Assembly (NCBI RefSeq): GCF_029203285.1
Contig: NZ_CP115669.1
Location: 3,472,001 to 3,536,000 of the forward strand
Reading direction: 5' to 3'
Source: Pseudomonas sp. PSE14
Lineage (GTDB): Bacteria; Pseudomonadota; Gammaproteobacteria; Pseudomonadales; Pseudomonadaceae
DNA length: 64,000 bases
Below the pieces are notes generated by a model, which searched no databases, was not told where the DNA came from, and saw only the letters and a list, made by a program, of their open reading frames with translations. Below, one piece after another: positions 33,001 through 43,900 of this stretch. Numbering within the stretch: the first letter of the stretch is position 1; each line of letters starts with the position of its first letter. A program made the position numbers and the translations under genes.

Positions 33001-34991
33001 CCGAGCAGGTGCTGCTGGGTCAGCAGCAGGCGTACATCGCCGTCTTCGAGCATGTGCGCCAGGCGTTCGGCGGGGAATTCCGGGTCCAGCGGCACGTAGG
33101 CGCCGCCCGCCTTGAGCACGGCCAGCAGCGCCACCGGCAGTTCGACGGAGCGCTCCAGGGCGACGCCGACGCGACTGTCCGGGCCGACGCCCTGCTCGCG
33201 CAGCCAGTGCGCCAGGCGGTTGGCGCGGCGGTTGAGTTCCGTGTAGCTGAAGCTGCGCTGGCCGTCGGTGACGGCAATATCGTTCGGCGTGCGCGCCGCC
33301 TGTTGCTCGATCAGTTGATGCAGGCAGGCATCGCGCGGGTAATCGAAGTCGCTGGCATTCCAGCCGTAGAGCAGTTGCTCGCGTTCGCTACCGTCCAGCA
33401 GCGGCAGGCGCGCCACCGGGCAGTGCGGGTCGGTGACGATGCCGCGCAGCAGGTTGAGGAAATGCCCGGCAAGACGCTGGATGGTCGCCGCGTCGAACTG
33501 GTCGGTGGCGTACATGAACTGCCCGCGCACCTGGCCGTCGCGGCTTTCCTCGGTGTTCAGGGTCAGGTCGAACTTGGCGATGCCGCTCTCCAGTTCCAGG
33601 CTCTCCAGCTGCAGGCCGCCGGGCAGCTCGCGCAGGGCGTCGCGGCGGCTCGGCTGGTGATTGCAGGCCACCTGGAACAGCGGGTTGTAGCTCAGGCTGC
33701 GCTCGGGCTGCAGTGCGTCCACCAGTTGCTCGAACGGCAGGTCCGGATGGGCCTGGGCGCCCAGCACCGCTTCGCGGGTGCGGGCCAGGAACGCGCTGAA
33801 GGATTCGTCGCCGTCGATGCGCGCGGGCAGCACCTGGGTATTGACGAAGAAGCCGATCAGCCGTTCGCTCTCGGCACGGCCACGGCCGGCGATGGGCACG
33901 CCGACGCGCAGCTCGCGCTGGCCGCTGTAGCGCGACAGCAGCAGCTGGTAGGCCGCGAGGATCAGCATGAACAGCGTGGCACCCTGCCCCCGCGCCAGGT
34001 CGCGCAAGGCATCGCTGAGCGCACGGGGCAGCTCGAAGTCCAGTGTCGCGCCGCTATAGCTCTGCACCAGGGGACGCTGCCGGTCGCCCGGCAGCGTCAA
34101 CAGCAGGGATTCGTCGCCCAGTTGTGCCTTCCAGTAGACCAGTTGCCGCTCACCTTCGCCGGCCGCCAGCCACAGGCGCTGCCAACGGGCCATGTCGCTG
34201 TACTGGATCGGCAGCGGCTCCAGATCGGCCTGCGCACCGCTCACTTCAGCGCTGTAGAGCGCGGCGAATTCATCGATGAGCACGCCGATGGACCAGCCAT
34301 CGGCAATGATGTGGTGCAGGTTCACCAGCAGCAGCGCTTCACCCGGCAGGCGCGCCAGATGCAGGCGCAGCAGCGGGCCTTCGGCGAGGTCGAAGGGGCG
34401 TTGCGCGCAGTGGTTCAGCCAATGGCGGGCTTCGTCTTCGCTACCGAAGTCCTTCGCCTCCAGATGCGCCGGCCCCGGCGGCAGGATGCACTGCATCACC
34501 TCGCCATCCGCCGCACCCTGTCCTGCCTGCGGCGGATGACGCTGCGCGTCATTCGCCCTACCAGAGCAGTCCTCTGCCGTGCGCAGTACCTCGCCAGCCG
34601 GCTCCCGTAGGGCGCATAACGCGCCAGCGTTATCCGCCGAGGCATCATGACCGGACTCTGCCGAGCGGAAAACCGTGCGCAGGCTTTCATGGCGCTCGAT
34701 CAGCGCGGTGAAGGCACGCATAAGCGCGCCCTCGTCCAGCGCGCCACGCAGCCGCACGGCGGCCGGGATGTTGTAGGCGGCGCTGTTCGGCTCCATCTGC
34801 CAGAGGAACCACAGGCGCGCCTGGGCCGCCGAAAGCGGCGCGTGCTCGCGCCCCTCGCGGAGGATCGGCAGGCGCGAAAGGCTCACGCCCTTCTCACGAA
34901 GCTGACGCAGGAAGACGATCTGCTTGTCCTCGGACAGCGCGCCAAGGCGCTCCGCGACCTGTTTCAGCTGGGCGTCCATCGGTTGACTCAT
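27072..34991 (-). CDS. NRPS 2: C-A(Gly)-PCP-C-A(X)-PCP-E
   Basis: A 2639-residue synthetase. Domains: C (about 48-500, HHIIADGW), A (515-1030), PCP (1055-1120, LGGDSIVS), C (1155-1580, HHILLDGW, with the PMQQGMLFH start typical of D-accepting C domains), A (1600-2090), PCP (2105-2170, LGGDSILS), E (2195-2610, HHLGVDGVSW and FNYLGQFDQ). Adenylation codes read by alignment to GrsA are DILQFGLIWK (close to the Gly code) and DGEACGGVTK (same as module 1 of NRPS 1, probably an ornithine derivative). The chain ends in an epimerase with no thioesterase or further C domain. The first C domain carries an in-frame insertion of about 46 residues containing two palindromes (34531-34638). Start and stop overlap both neighbours. 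Confidence 0.92.
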   Translation of the reverse strand: MSQPMDAQLKQVAERLGALSEDKQIVFLRQLREKGVSLSRLPILREGREHAPLSAAQARLWFLWQMEPNSAAYNIPAAVRLRGALDEGALMRAFTALIERHESLRTVFRSAESGHDASADNAGALCALREPAGEVLRTAEDCSGRANDAQRHPPQAGQGAADGEVMQCILPPGPAHLEAKDFGSEDEARHWLNHCAQRPFDLAEGPLLRLHLARLPGEALLLVNLHHIIADGWSIGVLIDEFAALYSAEVSGAQADLEPLPIQYSDMARWQRLWLAAGEGERQLVYWKAQLGDESLLLTLPGDRQRPLVQSYSGATLDFELPRALSDALRDLARGQGATLFMLILAAYQLLLSRYSGQRELRVGVPIAGRGRAESERLIGFFVNTQVLPARIDGDESFSAFLARTREAVLGAQAHPDLPFEQLVDALQPERSLSYNPLFQVACNHQPSRRDALRELPGGLQLESLELESGIAKFDLTLNTEESRDGQVRGQFMYATDQFDAATIQRLAGHFLNLLRGIVTDPHCPVARLPLLDGSEREQLLYGWNASDFDYPRDACLHQLIEQQAARTPNDIAVTDGQRSFSYTELNRRANRLAHWLREQGVGPDSRVGVALERSVELPVALLAVLKAGGAYVPLDPEFPAERLAHMLEDGDVRLLLTQQHLLGELLQTGARAFCLDRDWAQLDGHADSDLHNLATPDDLAYVIYTSGSTGKPKGVAVRHGGVVNFMLSMAREPGLEARDRVLALTSLSFDISALELYLPLLVGGRVVLVDRDVARDPSRLLGVALEQGVTVIQATPSTWTLLSGHEDFPRLSGCRFFCGGEALSAELADKLTAQTQALWNLYGPTETTIWSAAWKIDKGARALLGKPIANTRLYILDGELQPAPIGVAGELYIAGDGLARGYHGRPDLTAERFVADPYGREMGARMYRTGDLARWRADGVLEYLGRLDHQVKIRGFRIELGEIESRLLGQPGVREAVVIARDAGAVKQLVGYVTGQIESDLRATLLEELPDYMVPAQIVPLERMPLTPNGKLDRKALPELDFSLLQKTYRAPESEREQTLAGIWCAVLGLERVGLDDNFFELGGDSIVSIQVVSRARAAGLQLSPKDLFQHQTLQALACVAGDFVTTDAAVVVSAIEAPDAAQLAALDLNPAEIEDLYPLSPMQQGMLFHGVDGSEGGVYVNQLRVEVQGLDVERFRVAWQAALDAHDNLRAGVHWQGLDKPVQAVHKQVELPLEVLDWRGRENLDAALDELAAAERSRSFDLARPPLLRLVLVRSAEASHQLVYTHHHILLDGWSNAQLFAEVLRRYNGESIPQQGRYRDYIHWLQAQDQQQAQDFWNARLEGFAQPTVLADSLARPAEGSGHGLEYSRYDAAATERLKAFARSQRVTLNTLVQAAWILLLQRYTGQQRVAFGATVAGRPAQLAGADSLLGLFINTLPIVQAPSEDADLGDWLRELQAYNLDVREFEHTPLYDIQRWAGQAGQALFDSIIVFENYPVDEVLRSARGLRFGELKSKDETSIPMDLAVRVGETLEIEYQYLHAHFSAPTVARLRGNMEQVLDSLLHGAGKRVGELQCLSANDRAALAACRGPHQSLPPAEPVHLAIARQAALRGDEVALICGNEEIDYAMLERDSNRLAHRLMALGIGPEVRVGVALPRSVRIPLALLAVLKAGGAYVPLDAEYPRERLEFQMSDAGIALLITDSRLRERLPLPAGVQCLELDALDLSGEDSDLPVVALEPENLAYLIYTSGSTGKPKGVAVSHGPLAMHCTAIGELYRMDAATRELHFMSFAFDGAHERWLTTLVHGGSLVLRGDELWTPEQTYRVLHDKQVSVAAFPPVYLQQLAEHALRDGNPPPVRIYCFGGDAVPNASFELAKRALRAEHLINGYGPTETVVTPLLWKADRATACDAAYAPIGKGVGARKLYILDEQLRQVPLGVAGELYIGGDGLARGYHERAGLTAERFVADPFDASGGRLYRSGDLVRGRADGVIDYVGRIDHQVKIRGFRIELGEIEARLQDHPQVSEALVVARDGISGKQLVGYVVGEAEGDALRSFLREQVPDYMVPAQILKLERFPLSPNGKIDRKALPEPTWQGEAYEAPRNERERALADIWQDVLQVERVGIRDNFFDLGGDSILSLQIVSRARQALGEGVEIRLRDLLQYQTIAGLLERAEGADEAAPTAAVEVADDGESFGLVPIQQWMFEQQLEEPNHFNQAVLLECRQRLDADALEASLQGLLAEHGSLRLSFARGADGVWRQRTLEASEVTGALLWQRQAANAEEALLIANQAQRSLDLAEGRLLRGVLTDMPDGTQRLLLVIHHLGVDGVSWRILLEELQQRYTAQLAGEPAPRFERTSAYRAWAEGLREYADSQLAQGDLPYWLEQTEIEGLGEPQRDNPRGAERMAHLEQLFLRLDREQTQRLLKVAPEAYRTQINDLLLTALGRTLCQWCESESVLIALEGHGREDILDAVDHSRTLGWFTSLFPLRLTPGQGDYAQAIPAIRQQLRAVPDKGIGYGALRYLGDSALRRQLAARAEPRVTFNYLGQFDQSFDDQALFVPLQEKPGDTYAASTPMNNWLEIVGQVYDGELTLRCMFSRRVFRPSRIEALMARLREELDGVIDHCCAQVETAKEKATV
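34531..34638. repeat. REPIN-like inverted pair of palindromes inside the NRPS 2 coding region
   Basis: The left unit, 34531-34561, is GGCGGATGACG...CGTCATTCGCC followed by CTAC. The right unit, 34607-34638, is GTAG followed by GGCGCATAACGC, GCCA, GCGTTATCCGCC. They face each other in inverted orientation, as in REPINs. The block is translated in frame as residues about 118-153 of the first C domain, in a stretch absent from the other C domains here. Confidence 0.75.
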
Positions 34992-37900
34992 TACAGGTTC
35001 TCCAGCTCGCCGAGCAGTTCGTCCATCAGGTCCAGTTCCTCTTCCGTGCTGGCAGAGCTTGCCCGCTGCGACTCGATCCAGGCGGCCAGCGCCTCGATGT
35101 TGCTCAGCTCGAACAGGCGATGCAGCGGCAGTTCCAGGCCCAGGCGCTGACGCAGGGTCAGACCGACCTGGGTGAGCAGCAGCGAATGCCCGCCCAGTTC
35201 GAAGAAGTCGTCGTGCAGGCCGACGCGATCCACTTGCAGCACGTGCTGCCAGATGCCGGCCAGCTCGACTTCCAGGTCGCTGCGCGGCGCCACGTACTCG
35301 CGCAGGCGCTCGCCCAGTTGCGGGTCCGGCAGGGCCTTGCGATCCAGCTTGCCGTTGGGCGACAGCGGCATGGCATCGAGGGCGATGATCCGCGACGGCA
35401 CCATGTAGTCCGGCAGCTCGCCTTGCAGCGCCTGGCGCAGGGCTTCGGGCTTGGCGCTGGCGACCACGTAGGCCAGCAGCACGCCGTCCCTGGCTACTAC
35501 CACCGCCTCGCTGACCTGTGGGTGGGCCTGCAGGTGCGACTCGATCTCGCCCAGTTCGATACGCAGGCCGCGAATCTTCACCTGGTGGTCGAGACGACCG
35601 AGGTATTCGATGGCGCCGTCTTCGCGCTGGCGAGCCAGGTCGCCAGTGCGGTACAGCCGCTCACCGCTGCCGAAGGGGTCGGCGACGAAACGCTCGGAAG
35701 TCAGCCCGGGACGCGCGTGGTAACCGCGCGCCAGGCCCACGCCGCCGATGTACAGTTCACCCGCCACACCCTGCGGCACCGGCTCCAGGCGTTCGTCCAG
35801 CAGCACCAGGCGCAGGTTGTCGATGGGCCGACCGATGGGCACGACGTGCCGCGCGTTGTCTTCATCGCAGGCCCAGAAGCTGACGTCGATCGCCGCCTCC
35901 GTCGGGCCATAGAGGTTGTGCAGCTTCGCGCTGCTGCGCTGGCGGAACTGCTGTTGCAGCTCATAGGGCAGCGCCTCGCCAGAGCACATCACCTGCCGCA
36001 GCGACGGGCTGCGTTCCAGCTCGCCGGACGCCACGAAGGCCTGAAGCATCGAGGGCACGAAGTGCAGCGTGGTGACCTGCCCCGCCTCGATCACCTGGCG
36101 CAGCGCTGCCGGATCGCGGTGCGCGCCGGGCGCGGCCACCACCAGGGCGGCGCCGGTCATGAGCGGCCAGAAGAACTCCCACACCGAGACGTCGAAGCTG
36201 AACGGGGTCTTCTGCAACACGCGGTCGGAGGCATCCAGCGCGTAGGCTTTCTGCATCCAGTGCAAGCGGTTGACCAGTGCGCGATGGCTGTTGCCGGCGC
36301 CCTTGGGTTTGCCGGTGGAACCGGAGGTGTAGATCAGGTACGCCAGGTTCTGCGGGCTGCCGAGAGTGGCCGGGTTCCGCTCGGACGCCGTGGCGATCTC
36401 GCGCCACTGGCTGTCCAGGCAAACCGTCCGTGCCTGGGTCGGCGGCAGGCGATCCCGCAGGTGCTGCTGGGTCAGCAGCAGGCTCACGCCGCTGTCGGCG
36501 AGCATGTGCTGCAGGCGATCCTGCGGGTAATCCGGGTCCATCGGCACGTAGGCGCCGCCGGCCTTGACGATGCCCAGCAACGCCACCACCAACTCAACCG
36601 AACGCTCGGCGGCCACGCCGACCAGCACATCCGGGCCGACACCCTGACCGCGCAGCCAATGCGCGAGCTGGTTGGCGCGGGCGTTGAGCTGGGCGTAGCT
36701 CAGGTGCTCCTTACCGCATTGCAGGGCCAGCGCATCCGGAGTCGCGGCAACCTGGCGCTCGATCAGCTCCTGCAGCTGCACATCAGCCGGGAACGTCGCC
36801 GCGGTGTCGTTGAAGCGTTGCAGCAAAGAGTGGCGCTCGCCGTCGGCCAGTTGGCTGACCCGGCCCAGCGGGCGTTCGGCGTCTTCCACCAGCGCCATCA
36901 GCAGGTGCTCGAAGTGGCCACGCAGTTGCTCGACCTGGCTCGCGCTCAGGCGGTCGGCGCGGTAGGTGTAGCGCACGTCCAACTGATCGTCGGTACTGGC
37001 CACCAGGGCCAGGGCGTAGTTGGTGCCGTCCACCGGGCGGTGGCCGAGGATGCGCAGGTCATCGTCGCCCGAAGACGCCAGCGCCGCGTCCATGGGGAAG
37101 TTCTCGAACACGATGAGGCTGTCGAACAGCGCCTGCCCGCCGCGACCGGCCCAGCGCTGGATGTCGTACAGCGGGGTGTGCTCGAACTCGCGCACGTCGA
37201 GGTTGAACGCCTGCAGCTCGCGCAGCCAGTCGCCGACGCGCTGGGCGTCATCCGGGCTTTGCAGGATCGGCAGGGTGTTGATGAACAGGCCGAGGCTCTC
37301 CTCCGCCCCCGGCAAGCTGGCCGGGCGGCCGGCCACGGTGGCGCCGAAGGTGACGCTGCGCTGGCCGCAATAGCGTTGCAGCAGCAGCGCCCAGGCGCCC
37401 TGTACCAGGGTGTTGAGGGTGATGCGCTGAGCCTGGGCGAAGCGTTGCAGCGGTGCGCTGTCGAGGCGGCTGTGCAGCTCGCGCAGCGGCTCATCGCGGA
37501 ACCCGGCGTCGCAGGCGGTGGCCAGCAGGGTCGGCTCATCGAAGTCTTTCAGGCGTTCGCGCCAGAAGCTCTCGCCCGCCGCGCCGTCCTGGGTGTGCAG
37601 CCAGGCGATGTAATCGCCGTACTGCGCGGCGGGCGCCGGCAGCGACTCGCCGCGGTAGAGGGCGAGTACTTCGCCGATCAGCCGCGCGCTGCTCCAGCCG
37701 TCCAGCAGCAGATGGTGGCAGGTCCAGATCAGCTGGTAGCGGCGCTCGCCCAGGCACACTAGCGCCAGGCGCTGCAGCGGTGGCTTGGCCAGGTCGAAGC
37801 CGAGGTTGCGTTGCGCATCGGCGACGTTGTCGAGCTGTTGCTCACTGACGGACTGATCGCGCCAGTCGAAGGACTGCACCGGCAGCTGCACATCGCACAG

Positions 37901-40900
37901 GACGAACTGCAGCGGCGCCGAATCGGCGCTGGCAAGGAAGCCGGTGCGCAGGTTCGCATGGCGGGCGATGACCGCGCGCCAGGCGTCGAGGAAGCGGGCC
38001 TCGTCGAGGCCGTCGAGGTCGACGCGCAACTGGTTGACGTAGAGCGAGGAGCCCGGCACGTCGAGCGCATGGAAGAGCATGCCCTGTTGCATCGGCGACA
38101 GCGGATAGAGATCTTCCACGCCGGCCGGCAGCGGCAGTGCATCGAGCTGCTGGTCGAGGCCGAGCAGCGGCAGCTCGCTGGCTTGCAGCTTGCGCGGCGT
38201 GGCCAGGCAGTAAGCCACCAACGCCTGCAATTCGGCGCGCAGCAGCGCTTGCAGCTCATCGATGTCGGCAGCATCAAACATGAAGCGGCTGTAGGTGACT
38301 TCCAGGCTCAGCTCGCCGCCCAGCACACGGCCGACGTACACCAGCGCATTGCCCAGCGCAGCATTCAGCGGCTGGCTGCGGCCAACGCCTTCGAAGGCCG
38401 GCAGGAAGTCGGCGTCGGCGAAGGCCTGGTCGAGCTGGCCAAGGTAGTTGAAGGTCACCTGCGGCGCCGGCAGGTCACGCAGTTTGGCCGCGTGCTGGCT
38501 GAGGTAGCGCAGTTGGCCGTAACCGATACCGCCGCGCGGCAGGTTGTGCAGGTGCTCGCGAGTGGCGCGCAGGTCTTCGCCCGGCTCGCCGCCGGCTTGC
38601 AGACGAACCGGATACAGGGCGGTGAACCAACCGACGCTGCGGCTCAGGTCCAGCGCGCCGTCGCCGTCCCGGCCGTGGCCTTCCATTTCCACCAGCGCGG
38701 AGGACTCGCCTGTCCAGGCGCACAGCGCGCGGGCCAGGGCAGTCAACAGCAGGTCGTTGATCTGGATGCGCTGCGCCTTGAGCGCGGGACCGAGCAGTTG
38801 GCGGGTGGTTTCGGCGTCGAGGCTGAAGCGCGCGTTGGCGGCCTCCTTCCAGGTTGCCGGAGCGTCGTTGCGGCCACGGGTCAGACGCGGCGCATCGCGC
38901 AGCTGGGCCTGCCAGTAGTCGAGCTCGGCCGCCACTTCGGCGCTGAGGGCGGCCGCCTGTTGGCGGGCGCTCCAGGCCTGGTAACCATCGGTGCGCGGCA
39001 ATGCGGCGGGCGTGCGGCCGGCACGCAGTTCGCGGTAAGCGTATTGCAGGTCTTCCAGCAGGATGCGCCAGGACACGCCATCCACCGCCAGATGGTGGAT
39101 GACCAGCAACAGGCGTTCACCGCCCGCCTCCAAAGTCACGTGCATGGCGCGCAGCAGCGGACCGTTGGCGATATCCAGGCTGGCCTGGGCGTCGTCGCAT
39201 AGACGCTCCAGGGTGCGGGCGTCGGCGGCACGGCGCCGCCACAGGAGGGTCATGTCCAGCGGCCCCTGTTCCGCGTAACGCTGGCGGCTGCCGTCGAAGC
39301 GCAGGCGCAGCGCGTCGTGCTGGCCGACCAGCCAGTGCAGGGCACGGGCCAGGGCATCACCATCCAGCGCCTCGCGCGGTTGCAGCAGCAGCGCCTGGTT
39401 CCAGTGGTGACGCTGGGCGCTCGGTACGCGTTCGAAGAAGCGCGCCTGCACCGGCGACAAGGCCACCTCACCGCTGACAGCAACCACCGGCGCGGGGGCA
39501 GCCGGCGCGCGGCTTTCCAGCCACTGCGCGAGCTGGCGGACGCTCTGCCGCTCGAACAGCTGTTTCGGGCTGAGCTTGTAACCCAGTTTGCGGATGCGCG
39601 CGATGATCTGCAGGCTGAGGATGGAGTCGCCGCCCAGATCGAAGAAATTGTCCTCGGCACCGACGCGCTCGACCTTCAGCACCGCCTGCCAGATGTCGGC
39701 GATACGCTGTTCCAGCTCGGAGAGCGGTGCGCTATCCAACGGCTTGGCCGCCGTCTCGACACGCGGCAGGGCCTTGCGGTCGACCTTGCCATTGGCGTTC
39801 AGCGGCAGGCACTCCAGCAGCATCAACTGGGCCGGCAGCAGGTATTCGGGGACTTCGGCGGCGAGGCTTTCACGCAGACTTTCAACGCTCTGCCCTTCTG
39901 CAACGGCCCAGGCCAGCAGCCTCATCGGGCCGTCGCCCTCGCGCTCGGCCAGCGCCACGGCATCGCGCACGCCCGGCAGGCGCTTGAGCGCTTGCGCCAG
40001 TTCGCCCGGCTCGACGCGGTAGCCACGGATCTTCACCTGGTCATCCACGCGGCCGAGGAATTCCACGGCGCCGCGACGGTTCAGGCGCACACGGTCGCCG
40101 CTGCGGTACAGGCGCTCGCCTTCGATCTTCACAAAGCGCTCCGCCGTCATTTCCGGCAGACCGAGGTAGCCCAGTGCCAGGCCGGCTCCGCCGATGTACA
40201 GCTCGCCCGGTACGCCCGGTAACAGGTCACGACCGTTCTCGTCGAGCACGCGGATGGCGGTGTTGGCCAGGGGCGTGCCGATGGGCAGGCTGGCGGCCGG
40301 CAGATCATCCAGCAGCGACCATTCGTGGGTCAGCACGCCCACGGTGGACTCGCTGGGACCGTAGTGGTTGACGATGCGCAGTCGCGGGGCCAGTTCACGA
40401 ATCGGTTGCAGCAGCGCACGGTCACAGGCTTCACCACCCACCACCAGCAGACGGCGCGGCAGCACGGCAGCGGCATTGGGCGCGGCGGCCAGCAGGCCGG
40501 CGAGGTGGCTGGGGACGATCTTCAGCACATCCACTTCGCGCATGAACTGCGAGAAGCGTTCGGCATCGGCCACCGCCTGGGCATCGGCCAGATGCAGACG
40601 ACCACCGCCGCACAGCGTGCCGAACAGCGTGGTGTGACCGAGGTCTGCAGCTACCGAGGAAACCATCGCCATGCCCAGGCCATGGGCGCGGCCCTGGTCC
40701 AGTTGCAGGCGTTCGAGCACGGCCTGCACATAGTTGGCCAGCGCCGCGTGGCTGACGCGCACGCCCTTGGGCTGGCCGGTGGAGCCGGAGGTGAAGATGA
40801 CGTAGGCAACCTGCTGCGGCTCGATGCTCAGCGACGGCGCCTTGTCGCTGCCCTGCTCCGGGCCACCGGCCGGGATCAGCGTGGCGGCGGCGCCGAAGGT

Positions 40901-43900
40901 ATCCTGCAGCACGGCATCGCTGACCAGCACGCGGCCAATACCGTTGTCCTTGATCAACTGGCGCAGACGCTCGGCCGGCTGCGCCGGGTCCAGCGGGACG
41001 TAGGTGGCGCCGGCTTTCAGCACGCCCAGCAGCAGGAGCACCCATTGCGCGCTGCGCTCCTGGCAGATCGCTACGCACTCAACCGGCTCCACGCCGCTGT
41101 CGATCAGCGCGTTGGCCAGGCGGTTGGTGCGGGCATCCAGTTCGGCGTAGCTGTAACGCACCTTGTCGTCCTGCACGGCGATGGCGTCCGGTTGCGCGGC
41201 GACTTGCGTGGCGAACAGAGCGAGCACGTCCTGCTGCGGCCATTGGCGCGCCTCGCCACGACGACGCGAAGCCACTGGGCGCGGCAACTCGCCGAGAGCA
41301 CGCTGCGGCTCGGCACACAGCTGGCGCAGCAACGCTTCGAACTGGCCGGCGATAGCCACGACGCTGTCCTCGTCGAACAGGTCGCGGGCATAGACGAAGC
41401 TGCCGCGTAGCTCATCGCCAGGTTGGCCGCTGGCATCCAGCGCCTCAGCCATGTCCAGGGCGAGGTCGAAACGCGCGCCGTACTGCTCCTCGCTGAACAG
41501 CGCAAGCTTCAGCGCGCCGGCATCGGGCAGGCGGCTGACGTCGAAGCCGAAGTTGAACTTCACCTGCACCAGCGGGTTGTAGGCCAGGCTGCGCTCGGGT
41601 TGCAACGCTTCCACCAGTTGCTCGAACGGCAGGTCCTGATGCGCTTGTGCGCCTAGGGCCAGCGGCTTGATGCGGGCCAGCAACGCGGCGAAGGATTCGT
41701 CATCGGCGAGTTGGAATGGCATGACCTGGGTGTTGACGAAGAAGCCGATCAACCCTTCGGTTTCCAGCTGCTGGCGGTTGGCAATCGGCACGGCGATACG
41801 CAGGTCGCGCTGGCCGCTGTAGCGCTGCATCAGCACGGCGTAAGCGCCGAGCAGCAACATGAACAGGGTGACGTCCTGCTCGCGGGCCAGTTGTTTGAGA
41901 CGCGCGCCAAGACCGGTGTCCAGGCTGAAGCCGAGGCTGCCGCCCCGGTAGCTCTGTACCGCCGGGCGTGGACGGTCGGCGGCCAATTCGAGAACGGGCG
42001 TATCGCGGCCCAGCTGCTCGGTCCACCAGCTCAGCTGACGCTGGCCCTCCTCGCCCGCCAGCAACTCGCGCTGCCACTGGGCGTAGTCGGCGTACTGCAC
42101 CGGCAACGCTGGCAGTTCCAGCTTCTCGCTCGCAGCGAAGGCGCCGTAGAGACGGCTGAACTCGTCCACCAGCACGCGGATCGACCAGCCGTCGGAGACG
42201 ATGTGGTGCATGGTCAGCAGCAGCACATGGTCGCTGTCGGCCAGCTTGATCAGGGTCAGGCGCAGCAGCGGTCCATGGCGCAGATCGAACGGACGCTGCG
42301 CTTCTTCCTCGGCCAGCCGGCGCGCGGCGCCTTCGGCATCGTTTTCGGCGGACAGGTCAACACGCGCCAGGTCCAGGGGCTGGGCCGGCTGGATGCGCTG
42401 GAAGGCCTGGCCATCCACTTCATCGAAGGTGGTGCGCAGGGTTTCATGGCGCGCCACCAGGGCATCGAAGGAGCGGCGCAGCGCAGATTCGTCCAACTCG
42501 CCGCGCAGGCGCAGGGCGCCCGGCACGTTGTAGGCGGCGCTGGCCGGTTCCATCTGCCAGAAGAACCACAGGCGGCTCTGGGCGGCGGACAGCGGCAGAT
42601 CGCCGTCGCGAGCCAGGGCGCGCAGTGGCGGAGGTCCGCTGGGCGTCGATGCACTCAGCCGCGCCGCGAATTCATCCAGGCGGCTGGCTTCGAACAGGTC
42701 GCGCAGCGGGACTTCGCAACCCAGGTCACGGCGCAGGCGGGAGATGACCTGCGTGGCCAGCAGCGAGTGGCCGCCCAGCTCGAAGAAGTCGTCCTCGCGA
42801 CCTACAGCCGGCACGCCAAGCACTTCAGCCCAGACGGCGGCGACGCGGTTTTCCAGGCCATCGCGCGGGGCCTCGGCAGCGCTGGCGGTTTCCTCAGGTT
42901 CAGGCAGCGCCTTGCGGTCGATCTTGCCGTTGGCGTTGAGCGGCATCTGCGCCAGCACGAGGATGCGCGACGGCACCATGTAGTCCGGCAGTTGTGCGCG
43001 CAGAGCGGCTTTCAGGGTGTCTTCGGCGACACCTTCGCCCGTGACGTAACCCAGCAGGCGCTTGCCGCGCTCGTTGTCGCGTGCGATCACCGCCGCTTCG
43101 CGCACGCCGGGCAGCGCGCGCAGGCGGGCTTCGATCTCGCCCGGCTCGATGCGGAAGCCACGGATCTTCACCTGCTGGTCGACGCGGCCGAGGTAGTCCA
43201 GCGCGCCGTCTTCACGCCAGCGCACGCGGTCGCCGCTGCGGTACAGGCGAAGGCCGTCAGCATAGGGATCGGCCACGAAGCGCTCGGCGGTCATGGCGGC
43301 GCGCTGGTGGTAGCCGCGAGCCAGGCCATGCCCGCCGATGTACAGCTCGCCGGCCACGCCGCGCGGCAGCGGTTGCAGGCGGTCATCAAGGATGTACAGG
43401 CTGCGTTCGCCCACCACTTCGCCAATGGGGGCGTAGGCAGCGCCGCAAGTGGTGCGGGCGTCGGCCTTCCAGAGCATCGGGGTGACCACGGTTTCAGTCG
43501 GGCCGTAGCCGTTGATCAGGTGCTGTGGCTTCAGCGCCTGGTGCGCCAACTGGTAGGCCGCTTCGGGCACCGCGTCACCGCCGAAGCAGTAGATGCGCAT
43601 GCTCGGCGCGTGGCCGTGGATCATGGCCTGCTCGGCCAACTGTTGCAGGTAGGCCGGCGGGAAGGCTGCCACCGTGACTTCGTGGCGGCGCAACTGGTCG
43701 AGAGTTTGTTCGGCGGTCCACAGCGCATCATTGCGGATCAGCAGGCTGCCGCCGTGGGACAGCGCGGTAAGCCAGCGCTCGTGGGCGCCGTCGAAGGCGA
43801 AGGACATGAAGATCAGCTCGCGGTCGGCGGCGCTCATGGCGTAGCGCTGGCCGATGGCGCGGCAGTGCGCGGCAATCTCGCCGTGGGCGACGGCAACGCC

